A stretch of DNA of 53,653 nucleotides from Deltaproteobacteria bacterium (lineage in GTDB: Bacteria; Desulfobacterota; Desulfobulbia; Desulfobulbales; SURF-16), in the NCBI GenBank assembly GCA_029933005.1, contig JAOZOY010000006.1, positions 1 to 53,653 of the forward strand, given 5' to 3'. Shown one piece after another: positions 1 to 7,514 of the stretch. A program made the position numbers and the translations under genes. Below the pieces are notes generated by a model. The model had not been told where the DNA came from and did no database searches. It saw only the letters and a program-made list of their open reading frames with translations. Every line of letters begins with the position of its first letter. Position 1 is the first letter of the stretch.

Positions 1-256
1 AAAACTCCTCCAGCACGGCCGGCGCATGATCCATTGGCTTTAAACCACTTTTTTCAGGCTCAAAAAGCAAACGATCAAAAATTTCATTAATCATATTCAA
101 ATCGACATCAAGACATTTCTCCACCTGAAAACGGGTAATATCCTCCGGCAAAACAGACACGCCATAATCTTCAGCCGCCAGACGGATAAAGGCTTCCATG
201 GTATCCGCCACCACGCCGTCAATGTCAAAACCGATCAGCTTCGGATGAATTGTCAT
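1..256 (-). CDS. HAD-family phosphatase, N-terminal part (runs off the left edge)
   Basis: Only the first 85 codons lie in the window, reading leftwards from an ATG at 256. The N-terminus contains GFDIDGVVADT, the HAD motif I in which the first Asp is the phosphoryl-accepting nucleophile and the second the general acid. The following helical residues (AFIRLAAEDYG) fit the start of the cap region seen in small nucleotidase-like or phosphoglycolate phosphatase-like HAD enzymes. The substrate cannot be told. The downstream motifs (Lys, DD) are outside the window. It is read divergently from the flavoprotein gene at 562. Confidence 0.8.
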   Translation of the reverse strand, partial: MTIHPKLIGFDIDGVVADTMEAFIRLAAEDYGVSVLPEDITRFQVEKCLDVDLNMINEIFDRLLFEPEKSGLKPMDHAPAVLEEF

Positions 257-561
257 ATTATTTTTTTTTGTCTCGTTCGTTTTTTTTAAGCGTAAAAAAA
301 TGATTTTACATTATCAGAAGACATTTCTCAGCAAAAATGTTTTACTTAAAGGCTTGATTAATATTTTCGTACTAATTAAAATTAAGTACTTTACCTTTTT
401 GAGCCTCAATTAATTTGTTATGGTTCTGATGCATTCCAGAATCGCTACACTACAAAGTTAAGGGTAGCTTATAACCACTATCTAAACAGTTATTAATTAA
501 ATAACTGTTCAGTAGCACTTCTTTAATTTAGGTTGACGATTGACAACGGAGTATCCGGCAG
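257..561. other. AT-rich divergent intergenic region
   Basis: About 300 bp separating the leftward HAD gene from the rightward flavoprotein gene. It must hold both promoters, but none stands out. The only clear structure is the perfect inverted repeat at 485-509. No coding potential was recognised. Confidence 0.6.
485..509. repeat. Perfect inverted repeat, 10-bp arms and 5-nt loop
   Basis: AACAGTTATT (485-494), loop AATTA, AATAACTGTT (500-509). The right arm continues into ATAACTGTTCAG (501-512), which resembles the GTAACTGTTCA end found at 29488, 40444, 48431 (reverse) and 52037. It lies 50 bp upstream of the flavoprotein start, so it could be a repeat remnant or an operator. Confidence 0.6.
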
Positions 562-1530
562 ATGAAATTACCTCCTCTTAAAATTGGACCATTTACGGCC
601 CCGATTCCTCTTGTCCAGGGCGGGATGTCGATTCGAGTCTCCACTTCGGCTCTATCCGCTCCTGTGGCAGAGTGTGGCGGAATCGGCACAATCGGCGGTT
701 CCGCCCTTCCGCTTGAAGAGTTACAGGCGGATATCAGGAAAGCCAAAAATATGACCAAGGGGGTTATTGCCGTCAATATCATGTTTGCCATGAAAAATTT
801 TTACAACCTGGTGCTTGGTTCCATTGAGGCAGGAGTTGACATGATTGTCACCGGTGCCGGTTTTTCAAGAGATATTTTCAAAATCGGCAAAGAAACCAAC
901 ACCCCGATTGTGATGATTGTTTCCTCGCCGGCCTTTGCCAGACTGGCCGAAAAACTGGGCGCTTCCGCAATTGTTGTTGAGGCAAAAGAAGCCGGTGGCC
1001 ACCTGGGTACGGACATTTCTCTGCGCGAGTTGTTTCCGGAAGTCAGAAAGGTGGTTAAAAAAGTCCCCCTGATCGCGGCGGGCGGGATCACCAATGGCTT
1101 TGAGATGGGCGAAATGATGGACAAATATGGCGCCGACGCCGTCCAGATTGCCACCCGCTTTGTCCTGACCCGGGAATGTGACGTTTCCGATCGTTTCAAA
1201 CAGACCCTGCTCGAGGCCAAAAAAGAGGACGTTGTTCTCATCTCGTCACCGGTTGGCTTGCCGGGCCGGGCCATCAGCACCCCCTTTGTCAAAAAACTTG
1301 CCAGAGGAGAGGATACCAAGGCCAAGGAATGCAAATATAAATGTCTAAAAAAATGTGACCATCACTACTGTATCAGTGAACATCTGCGCGCCGCCCGTAA
1401 AGGTGACTATGAAGAAGGTTTGTTTTTCAGCGGCGAAAATGTGTATAAAATAGATAAAATTTTATCCGTTAAAGAAGTTTTCAGGCAATTTGTCAGTGAA
1501 GCTGAGTCTGTTTACAAAGAACCGACGTAA
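562..1530 (+). CDS. Nitronate monooxygenase / FabK-like flavin oxidoreductase
   Basis: A 322-residue TIM-barrel flavoprotein of the 2-nitropropane dioxygenase family. The family binds FMN and either oxidises nitronates or, as FabK, reduces enoyl-ACP. Sequence support: PLVQGGMS near residue 20, AGGHLGTD with His147 at the position of the catalytic histidine, and AAGGITNG followed by GADAVQIATRF, the phosphate-binding part of the barrel. The last 60 residues contain a C-x3-C-x3-C-x4-C cluster (ECKYKCLKKC then YC), a tail common in anaerobe homologues that may bind a metal or Fe-S centre. The start at 562 has GGAG at 549-552. Substrate cannot be assigned; no fatty-acid genes are adjacent. Confidence 0.85.
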   Translation: MKLPPLKIGPFTAPIPLVQGGMSIRVSTSALSAPVAECGGIGTIGGSALPLEELQADIRKAKNMTKGVIAVNIMFAMKNFYNLVLGSIEAGVDMIVTGAGFSRDIFKIGKETNTPIVMIVSSPAFARLAEKLGASAIVVEAKEAGGHLGTDISLRELFPEVRKVVKKVPLIAAGGITNGFEMGEMMDKYGADAVQIATRFVLTRECDVSDRFKQTLLEAKKEDVVLISSPVGLPGRAISTPFVKKLARGEDTKAKECKYKCLKKCDHHYCISEHLRAARKGDYEEGLFFSGENVYKIDKILSVKEVFRQFVSEAESVYKEPT

Positions 1531-1582
1531 TCGTTCACCGGGACACCGATTGTACGGCAACCACAATCTTGTAAGCATTTAT
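1527..1582. repeat. Dispersed ~55-bp palindromic repeat, family A, copy 1
   Basis: Begins GTAATCGTTCACCGGG inside the stop codon of the flavoprotein gene and ends near GTAAGCATTTAT. The reverse complements of 37185-37239 and 30756-30809 share its layout: GTAAYCRTTCACCGGG at one end, a central AACCAC, then CTTGTAA or CTGTAA at the other end. The ends are inverted relative to each other. Confidence 0.65.
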
Positions 1583-1662
1583 CAGTGCCCCAAATTCGTA
1601 CCCTAAAGGGCATAAATTCCAGCAGGTAGGCGAATCTATAGTATGTCATCGCGCAAAGAGGT

Positions 1663-1693
1663 AAGTACCCTTAAAACCAGGGTATAAACTCCG
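1663..1693. repeat. 31-bp dispersed repeat, copy 1 (partner at 23683-23713)
   Basis: Matches 23683-23713 at 27 of 31 positions, including an uninterrupted CAGGGTATAAACTC. In this copy TACCCT and AGGGTA can form a short hairpin. Both copies lie in non-coding DNA next to GTAAGC-type repeat ends. Confidence 0.6.
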
Positions 1694-1730
1694 ACTCCGT
1701 GGGGTGTTGATGAACGCTTACAAACCTTTT

Positions 1731-1744
1731 GAGGCAAAAAACTG
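1731..1744 (+). promoter_or_regulatory. Ribosome binding site and non-AUG start of pcnB
   Basis: GAGG (1731-1734) stands 7 nt before CTG at 1742. Between the in-frame stop TGA (1730-1732) and the first GTG (1844) there is no ATG, GTG or TTG, although the frame already encodes conserved PcnB N-terminal sequence. CTG 1742 is the best-placed start; ATT at 1784 is the alternative. E. coli pcnB is known to start with AUU. Confidence 0.5.
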
Positions 1745-3052
1745 TCCAGCGAAACCCAATCACCCGATTATACGGAACCACTGATTATCCCCCGCAAAGA
1801 TCACCCCATTTCCAGAAACAACCTTGCCCGCGAAGCGCTCAAGGTGCTCTATCGTTTGCGGGATGCGGGCTATACAGCGTGTCTGGTCGGTGGTGGCGTG
1901 CGAGATTTGTATCTCGATAAAACCCCGAAAGACTTTGACATCAGCACCAATGCCCGACCCGGCCAACTGCGCAAGCTGTTTCGTAACAGTCGAACAATCG
2001 GCCGCAGATTCCGTTTGGTGCAGGTCTTTTTTCATGGAAATAAAATTATTGAGGTCTCCACTTTCCGCTGCCGAAGCGAATTTGATATTAACGGTAAGGA
2101 TAAAGTTCTGGCTGCCAACAACACATTCGGCAGCTTGGCGGATGATGCCTTTCGGCGTGACCTGACCATCAATGCCCTGTTTTACGAAGTCGAAAATTTC
2201 ACTATTATCGACTATGTCGGTGGTGTTAACGACCTCAACAACCGTATTGTCCGCATTGTCGGCGACGCTGAGCGACGCATTACCAGAGATCCGGTACGAA
2301 TGATGCGGGCCATTCGCCATGCCTCGCGCACCGGTTTTACTATTGAAGAAAAAACCTGGCAGGCCATTGTCGATCACCGGGAAACACTGAAAGTCTGTCC
2401 AGTATCCCGTATCAGGGATGAACTTTTCAAGGATCTCCATGGCACTGCCATTCAGGCATGGGCTCGCCTGGCCATTGACAGTGGTCTCTTCTTTGTCATC
2501 TTCCCTTTCTATAAAAATATCGTCCCCGGCAAAAAAAATGATCCCCCCCCCTTATTGCTCTCTCTCTTCGGGGTCATGGATCGACTGCATAAAGAGGGAT
2601 ATACAATACCTGACCACCTTCTGCTCGCCCTGCTCCTGATTCCCTGGGCCCAGCACACCTTCTCGCTCATGCGGGAAAAGATTACCGGCAAGGAGGCCTA
2701 TGCAATGTCAAGAGACATCAAAACCGCCCTTGACAAAAATCTGCCTCATCTCAATATCAAACGTGCCGACAAGGAGCACATTGCCGGTCTGCTGGCCAAC
2801 CTCTCTCTTTTTGCCAGTCTGTACAAAACCGGAAAATGGCCCCGCTGGCTGACCCGAAAAAGTTATTTTAAAGAGGGAGCTCAATTTTACCGGATATTCC
2901 GAGAGGCCTCGGGAGGCAAACCCGTAACAGCTCTTAAACTGGACCAGAAAACCGTAAAAACGAAAAGCAGAAAAAGGGGATTAAGGTCCACGGGCTGGAA
3001 AGTCGCCTCTGCCCCCAACACCAGGGGTGGCGTTTTCGGCTTTAAAAAATGA
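1742..3052 (+). CDS. pcnB: Poly(A) polymerase I, PcnB-type nucleotidyltransferase
   Basis: Adds poly(A) tails to RNA 3' ends and so promotes decay. The class II nucleotidyltransferase signature is complete: LVGGGVRD (about residues 48-55) and PKDFDIST with the metal-binding aspartates 64 and 66, then the RNA-binding stretch RRITRDPVRMMRAIR. There is no HD domain and the C-terminus is long and basic (KSRKRGLRSTGWK), favouring PcnB over a CCA-adding enzyme. Starting at GTG 1844 would remove IIPRKDHPISRNNL, which is conserved before ALKVLYRL in PcnB proteins. The start is therefore placed upstream at CTG 1742 (436 aa) with GAGG as ribosome binding site. Low-efficiency initiation would keep levels low, as in E. 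coli. A tandem heptamer begins immediately after the stop. Confidence 0.85.
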   Translation: MSSETQSPDYTEPLIIPRKDHPISRNNLAREALKVLYRLRDAGYTACLVGGGVRDLYLDKTPKDFDISTNARPGQLRKLFRNSRTIGRRFRLVQVFFHGNKIIEVSTFRCRSEFDINGKDKVLAANNTFGSLADDAFRRDLTINALFYEVENFTIIDYVGGVNDLNNRIVRIVGDAERRITRDPVRMMRAIRHASRTGFTIEEKTWQAIVDHRETLKVCPVSRIRDELFKDLHGTAIQAWARLAIDSGLFFVIFPFYKNIVPGKKNDPPPLLLSLFGVMDRLHKEGYTIPDHLLLALLLIPWAQHTFSLMREKITGKEAYAMSRDIKTALDKNLPHLNIKRADKEHIAGLLANLSLFASLYKTGKWPRWLTRKSYFKEGAQFYRIFREASGGKPVTALKLDQKTVKTKSRKRGLRSTGWKVASAPNTRGGVFGFKK

Positions 3053-3113
3053 CATGGCTCATGGCTCATGGCTCATGGCTCATGGCTCATGGCTCATGGC
3101 TCATGGCTCATGG
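3053..3113. repeat. Tandem repeat of 7 bp, (CATGGCT)8 plus CATGG
   Basis: Eight perfect CATGGCT units and a partial ninth begin at the base after the pcnB stop codon. The unit is not a multiple of three and contains ATG, so it offers AUG codons in every frame. It ends 89 bp before the bioB start. No reading frame through it joins a recognised gene. Perfect units suggest recent slippage expansion. Confidence 0.95.
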
Positions 3114-3202
3114 AAATTAGTTTAATTTACCATCTTAAAATGACACTATTTTTAATAAATTTTTCTTTTCCAGCGTACTTACCTCTCGCTGAATAATCAA
3201 AA

Positions 3203-4138
3203 ATGTTTTCTTCCGAAACTGAAATTCCCGCCTTGCGCTCCCTGTCATGCCGGACACTCATGACAGCGGGTCTCAAAACCAAACTCGACCGCCGCGGCAA
3301 CTCTTTCTCTCTCTGCTCCATTATAAATGCCAAATCAGGCAGATGCGGTGAAAATTGCCGCTTCTGCGCCCAATCGTCCCATCACCGGACAAATTCCCCT
3401 GTTTACCCACTGAAAAATACCGAAGAAATCGTCGCGGATGCCAGGAAAGCAAAAAAAAACGGCGCTAATCATTTTTCCATCGTCACCAGTGGCCGGGGAC
3501 TACATGAGAAAAATCTCGACAGGGTCATTGAGACCGTTACAGCCATCCGGGATAAGGTGGGTATCAAAGTCTGCGCTTCCCTGGGTATTCTCAATACTGA
3601 AGATTTCAAGAGACTGAAGAAAGCAGGTCTTGCCCGCTATCACCATAACCTGGAGAGCTCCAGGGAATTTTTCCCGAAAATCTGTTCATCCCACACCTTC
3701 CAGGATCGACTGGACACCATCAAGGCGGCCCGGCTGGCGGGGCTTGAAATCTGCAGCGGCGGCATTATCGGCCTGGGCGAGTCCGAAGAGGACCGGGTTT
3801 CCCTGGCTCTGACCCTGAAAGAATATGACATTGACTCTGCCGTGATCAATATTCTCATTCCCCTGGCCGGGACTCCCATGGCTGATCATACGCCCATGGC
3901 CGTGAATGATATACTCCGCACCATCGCTCTCTTTCGCCTCATTTTACCGGATATCCCTTTGCGCCTTGCTGCCGGCCGAGAAACTGCGTTGGCTGACTTT
4001 TTAAGCTCGGCCTTTCTGGCCGGGGCTGACGGCATGATGATCGGCGGCTACCTCACCAGGCACGGCCGCTCTCCTGAAAAAGATCTTGCTTTTATCCAAG
4101 ACATCAAAAAAATATGGACATCTTCTCTTCCTGGTTAA
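3203..4138 (+). CDS. bioB: Biotin synthase
   Basis: Radical-SAM enzyme converting dethiobiotin to biotin; 311 aa, slightly shorter than E. coli BioB. The CGENCRFC motif (Cys48, Cys52, Cys55) binds the [4Fe-4S]/SAM cluster. Of the residues that hold the auxiliary [2Fe-2S] cluster in E. coli, Cys124 (KVCASLG), Cys184 (EICSGG) and the Arg-containing RLAAGRE are present. The position of E. coli Cys97 is Ser92 (HFSIVTSG). The gene overlaps bioF by 25 bp, so the two are surely co-transcribed. No clear ribosome binding site precedes 3203. The other pathway genes (bioA, bioD) are not in the window. Confidence 0.93.
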   Translation: MFSSETEIPALRSLSCRTLMTAGLKTKLDRRGNSFSLCSIINAKSGRCGENCRFCAQSSHHRTNSPVYPLKNTEEIVADARKAKKNGANHFSIVTSGRGLHEKNLDRVIETVTAIRDKVGIKVCASLGILNTEDFKRLKKAGLARYHHNLESSREFFPKICSSHTFQDRLDTIKAARLAGLEICSGGIIGLGESEEDRVSLALTLKEYDIDSAVINILIPLAGTPMADHTPMAVNDILRTIALFRLILPDIPLRLAAGRETALADFLSSAFLAGADGMMIGGYLTRHGRSPEKDLAFIQDIKKIWTSSLPG

Positions 4139-5271
4139 GCAAACAGAAACAGGCTGGCCAATTGCGAAGCTTGACACCGGTCATCCGTGCAACCGACGGC
4201 CGTATCAATCTTGCCGAAACCGGGAAAGCACTCCTTGATTTTTCTTCAAACGACTATCTGGCCCTTTCCCTTCATCCCGAAGTCATTGCCGAAAGTCACC
4301 GCTATCTTGACCAGGCCGGCTGTGGAGCCGGAGCCGCCAGATTGATGAGCGGTGATCTTAAGCTTTACCATAACCTCGAAGAAAAAATCGCCCGACTCAA
4401 GGGCAAGGAAGCAGCGCTTCTCTTCGGCAGCGGCTACATGACAAACAGCGGCGTCATTCCGGCCCTGGCCGGTCGGCATGATGTCATTTTTTCCGACCGG
4501 CTCAACCATGCATCCATCTATGACGGCTGTCGCCTGGCCAGGGCAAAACTTCATCGCTTCCATCATAATGATTTGAATCATCTGGAAAAGTTGCTGCGCC
4601 GTCACCGGGGAACCGGCCAGGCCCTGATCGTGGTGGAATCCATTTATTCCATGGATGGCGACTTCTGCCCCCTGCGGGAACTGGCCGCATTGAAAAAACG
4701 GTATGACTGCCTGCTCATGGTGGATGAAGCTCATGCCACCGGACTCTATGGAGCAAACGGCTCCGGCCTCATAGAAGAAGAGGGGGTGACGGACCTGATT
4801 GATATCGCCATGGGCACATTCGGCAAGGCCCTGGGCAGCTATGGAGCCTATATTGCCGCCTCGCAGAACATGGTGGATTATCTGATCAACCGGGCCAGAA
4901 GTTTCATTTACTCAACCGCACTGCCACCGGCCGTTATCGGCGCCTCCACGGCCGCAGTGGACATCATTCAAACAGAACCCAAACAGCGCCACGAACTGCA
5001 CAAAAAGGCGCGTCTCTTTAAAAATACCCTGAAAAAAGAGGGTCTGGATAATCTCGGTCCTTCCCAGATTATCCCGGTTCTGGTGGGTGACAGCGATAGA
5101 GCCATGACCATGGCATCAAAGCTCAGGAAAGAGGGAATTTTTGCCACTGCCATCCGGCCTCCCACGGTTCCACCGGGAACGGCCCGTCTCCGCTTCTCCA
5201 TCACGCTCCATTTAAGCAATGATAATATTCTCCGCTGCGCCCGGCTTCTTCTCCAAACCTTAAAGCTCTAG
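4114..5271 (+). CDS. bioF: 8-amino-7-oxononanoate synthase
   Basis: PLP-dependent condensation of pimeloyl-thioester with alanine, the first step of biotin ring assembly. Its 385 aa match the family length. Visible motifs are FSSNDYLALS, GCGAGAARLMSG, VVESIYSMDGD, MVDEAHATG (the PLP aspartate and histidine) and GTFGKALGSYGAY, in which Lys238 forms the internal aldimine. It begins inside the last codons of bioB (25-bp overlap), indicating translational coupling. Its stop TAG shares the sequence CTAG with the stop of the convergent comF gene. Confidence 0.93.
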   Translation: MDIFSSWLSKQKQAGQLRSLTPVIRATDGRINLAETGKALLDFSSNDYLALSLHPEVIAESHRYLDQAGCGAGAARLMSGDLKLYHNLEEKIARLKGKEAALLFGSGYMTNSGVIPALAGRHDVIFSDRLNHASIYDGCRLARAKLHRFHHNDLNHLEKLLRRHRGTGQALIVVESIYSMDGDFCPLRELAALKKRYDCLLMVDEAHATGLYGANGSGLIEEEGVTDLIDIAMGTFGKALGSYGAYIAASQNMVDYLINRARSFIYSTALPPAVIGASTAAVDIIQTEPKQRHELHKKARLFKNTLKKEGLDNLGPSQIIPVLVGDSDRAMTMASKLRKEGIFATAIRPPTVPPGTARLRFSITLHLSNDNILRCARLLLQTLKL

Positions 5272-5999
5272 CCATCCTCCCGTACCCTTGCCAGAGTCAA
5301 AACCTGCACTTCCCGGACGCCTGCTTTCTTCAAAGTACGGCTGCATTCATTGACCGTGGTACCGGTGGTAAAGACATCATCAATTAGTATGATTTTCTTA
5401 TCCTTCACCTTTTCCGGATCAATGACCCTGAAGGCATTGGTCATATTTTTACGTCGCTCATCTCCTCTGAGAGTGGTCTGTGGACTGGTATCCAGACAAC
5501 GAATAAAGGTATCGCAGTCGATTTTCTCCTTCTGTTCCGGATAAAAAACCCTGGCCAGGAAAAGAGCCTGATTAAATCCACGCTGGCGCAGACGCTTTGC
5601 ATGCAGGGGAACAGGCATAATGATGTCAGGCTGAAACAGGTCAAGGCATGGATCCGCCTTTTTTTTAAGTTTGCCTAACGTTGCCAGGCATTCCTTCCTG
5701 CCCCCATATTTAAGAGCATGAATTGTTTTGGCGATAACATCGTTATAAATCAAAACAGCCCTTGCTCTACTGAAAAGCCACTGTTTTTCTAAACAGACGG
5801 AACAAAAATGATTTTCTCCAGATATAAATGTTCTGCCGCAACAGGTACACAAAGGTTCCTTGACAAAATTCAGCTTTACACAGCAATCGGCGCAAAATAA
5901 AATTGCTTTTTCATCAAGCTGTTTTGTACAGGAAAGACAGCGTGAAGGAAAGCAAAGTTCTCTCACACCCCGGAAAAAATTGATGGCCTTGTTTCTCAT
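5268..5999 (-). CDS. comF: ComF-family phosphoribosyltransferase-like protein
   Basis: 243 aa with the ComF layout. The N-terminal zinc-finger region has paired cysteines (about 21/24, 36/39, 51/54, 66/69), followed by a phosphoribosyltransferase fold containing MPVPLHAKRLRQRGFNQA and the PRPP loop IILIDDVFTTGTT. ComF proteins are needed for DNA uptake in competent bacteria, but the biochemical role is unclear and the family is widespread in non-competent species. It is convergent with bioF, the two stop codons overlapping in CTAG. No competence genes are adjacent. Confidence 0.88.
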   Translation of the reverse strand: MRNKAINFFRGVRELCFPSRCLSCTKQLDEKAILFCADCCVKLNFVKEPLCTCCGRTFISGENHFCSVCLEKQWLFSRARAVLIYNDVIAKTIHALKYGGRKECLATLGKLKKKADPCLDLFQPDIIMPVPLHAKRLRQRGFNQALFLARVFYPEQKEKIDCDTFIRCLDTSPQTTLRGDERRKNMTNAFRVIDPEKVKDKKIILIDDVFTTGTTVNECSRTLKKAGVREVQVLTLARVREDG

Positions 6000-6207
6000 T
6001 GCGTATTATCTTGAAAAGGTTGAGGAGTTCAAAGTTCAAGTGTTAAATCGACAGATCCGGACTTTCACTCTCGTGGGCATAGTTTTATTTTTTCCACAAA
6101 ATCAACGAACTATTCAAAAAGAAAAGAAAAAATCTTGTGTTTTTCGTGGGGTTGGTGGCTGAAAAATAATATTCTGGTATCTTTGAACAAATTTAAAAGG
6201 AATCACC

Positions 6208-6303
6208 ATGAACCCAATTCTTATAGTATCACTTTCTTTGCTCATCGGTGTCATCACCTTTATCATCATTCTAAAAAAAGGCGGCAGCAACTGCACTCCC
6301 TGA
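6208..6303 (+). CDS. Possible 31-aa single-span membrane peptide
   Basis: ATG at 6208 is preceded by AAGG (6197-6200) at good spacing. The product is MNPILIVSLS followed by a continuous hydrophobic stretch and a KKGGSNCTP tail, fitting one membrane helix with the basic end in the cytoplasm. A second tiny hydrophobic frame begins 4 nt after its stop. I do not recognise the family. Subunit-like peptides of this size accompany transporters and oxidases, but no such partner is adjacent; the next gene is mtnA-like. Confidence 0.4.
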   Translation: MNPILIVSLSLLIGVITFIIILKKGGSNCTP

Positions 6304-6306
6304 ATC

Positions 6307-6369
6307 ATGATTTACGGATCCATAGGTATGGGTCTCCTGGTATATTATCTTTTCAATAAATTCTTTTAA
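6307..6369 (+). CDS. Possible 20-aa hydrophobic peptide downstream of the 31-aa ORF
   Basis: ATG 6307 lies 4 nt after the stop of the preceding small ORF. It encodes a 20-residue hydrophobic peptide ending YLFNKFF. If real it would be translated by re-initiation. Evidence is spacing and hydrophobicity only. It ends 20 bp before the mtnA-like gene. Confidence 0.25.
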   Translation: MIYGSIGMGLLVYYLFNKFF

Positions 6370-6389
6370 TACATAATGTTATCTTTAAA

Positions 6390-7514
6390 ATGAAAGTACA
6401 TGGCGAACATTACCGGACAATATGGCCTGATGCCAAACATCCTGAAATCATCAAGATCATTGACCAGCGTCATCTTCCCCATGAGTTTATCATTGAAAAT
6501 CTCAAAACCGTTGCTGATTACGCCACAGCTATTTCTGAAATGCATGTTCGCGGGGCCGGACTCATCGGCGCAACAGCCGGTTTCGCCATATATTGCGCTG
6601 CTCTTTCCGCTCCGGAAAATAATTTTGACCCCTTTATAGATGAAGCGTCCCAAAAAATTCTAAAAACCAGGCCCACGGCTAAAAATCTGGCATGGGCTGT
6701 TGATCGTCAGCTTAAAACTATCAAAAATGAATCCAACCCGGCCGCTAAAAGAAAAAAAAGTTTCGAGGTTGCCTGTAAAATAGCGGATGAGGACGCGAAT
6801 TTTTGCAGACAAATCGGCGAGCATGGTCTGAATATTATCAAAAAAATAAGTGAAAAGAAAAACGGCGAACCGGTCAACATCCTGACCCACTGCAATGCCG
6901 GCTGGCTTGCCTTTGTTGATTATGGTTCAGCCACCGCGCCAATTTATGCGGCACATAACAGCAATATCAAAGTTCATGTCTGGGTTGATGAGACAAGGCC
7001 CTGGTTGCAGGGGGCGAAACTGACCTGCTGGGAACTGGATCAGGAAGGAGTGGAGCATACCTTGATCGCCGATAACACCGGAGGACATCTGATGCAGCAT
7101 GGAATGGTCGATCTGGTGATTACCGGCACGGACCGCACCACCTCAACAGGTGATGTTGCCAATAAAATCGGCACTTATCTCAAGGCGTTGGCGGCCAGGG
7201 ATAACTCTGTTCCCTTTTATGTCGCCCTGCCTTCCTCAACCTTTGACTGGCGGATAAGAGACGGTGTGAAAGAAATTCCCATTGAACAGAGATCCGCCGA
7301 TGAAATCAACTATATCACTGGTTTGATCCAAGATAACCGTCAGGCAACTATTAGTATCAGCCCACCCGAAACCAAGGCGGCAAATTATGCCTTTGACGTC
7401 ACCCCGGCCCGGCTGATCACCGGTCTTATCACCGAAAGAGGGGTTAGCAAAGCCGACAGAAAGTCTATTCTTGAACTTTATCCAGAACATAGAGAAGATA
7501 TGACAGCATCATGA
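6390..7514 (+). CDS. mtnA: Methylthioribose-1-phosphate isomerase-like protein (MtnA/eIF2B family)
   Basis: 374 aa related to the aldose-ketose isomerase of the methionine salvage pathway. Conserved features are THCNAG with Cys168 and ITGTDR with Asp248, matching the catalytic Cys and Asp of MtnA, followed by DVANKIGTY. DETRPWLQGAKLT is the substrate-phosphate region. The N-terminal signature reads RGAGLIGATAG (54-64) rather than the usual RGAPAIG, so it may belong to a side branch with a related sugar phosphate as substrate. No mtnK, mtnP or other salvage gene is adjacent. The 3' end overlaps the convergent serine hydrolase gene by 37 bp. Confidence 0.82.
   Translation: MKVHGEHYRTIWPDAKHPEIIKIIDQRHLPHEFIIENLKTVADYATAISEMHVRGAGLIGATAGFAIYCAALSAPENNFDPFIDEASQKILKTRPTAKNLAWAVDRQLKTIKNESNPAAKRKKSFEVACKIADEDANFCRQIGEHGLNIIKKISEKKNGEPVNILTHCNAGWLAFVDYGSATAPIYAAHNSNIKVHVWVDETRPWLQGAKLTCWELDQEGVEHTLIADNTGGHLMQHGMVDLVITGTDRTTSTGDVANKIGTYLKALAARDNSVPFYVALPSSTFDWRIRDGVKEIPIEQRSADEINYITGLIQDNRQATISISPPETKAANYAFDVTPARLITGLITERGVSKADRKSILELYPEHREDMTAS

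Noticed and set aside
1704..1741. GTG 1704, TTG 1707 or ATG 1710 as pcnB starts
   Set aside because: All are in a different reading frame from pcnB and would need a frameshift; none was seen.
3053..3113. CRISPR-like array
   Set aside because: The units are 7 bp, contiguous and without spacers; it is a simple tandem repeat.
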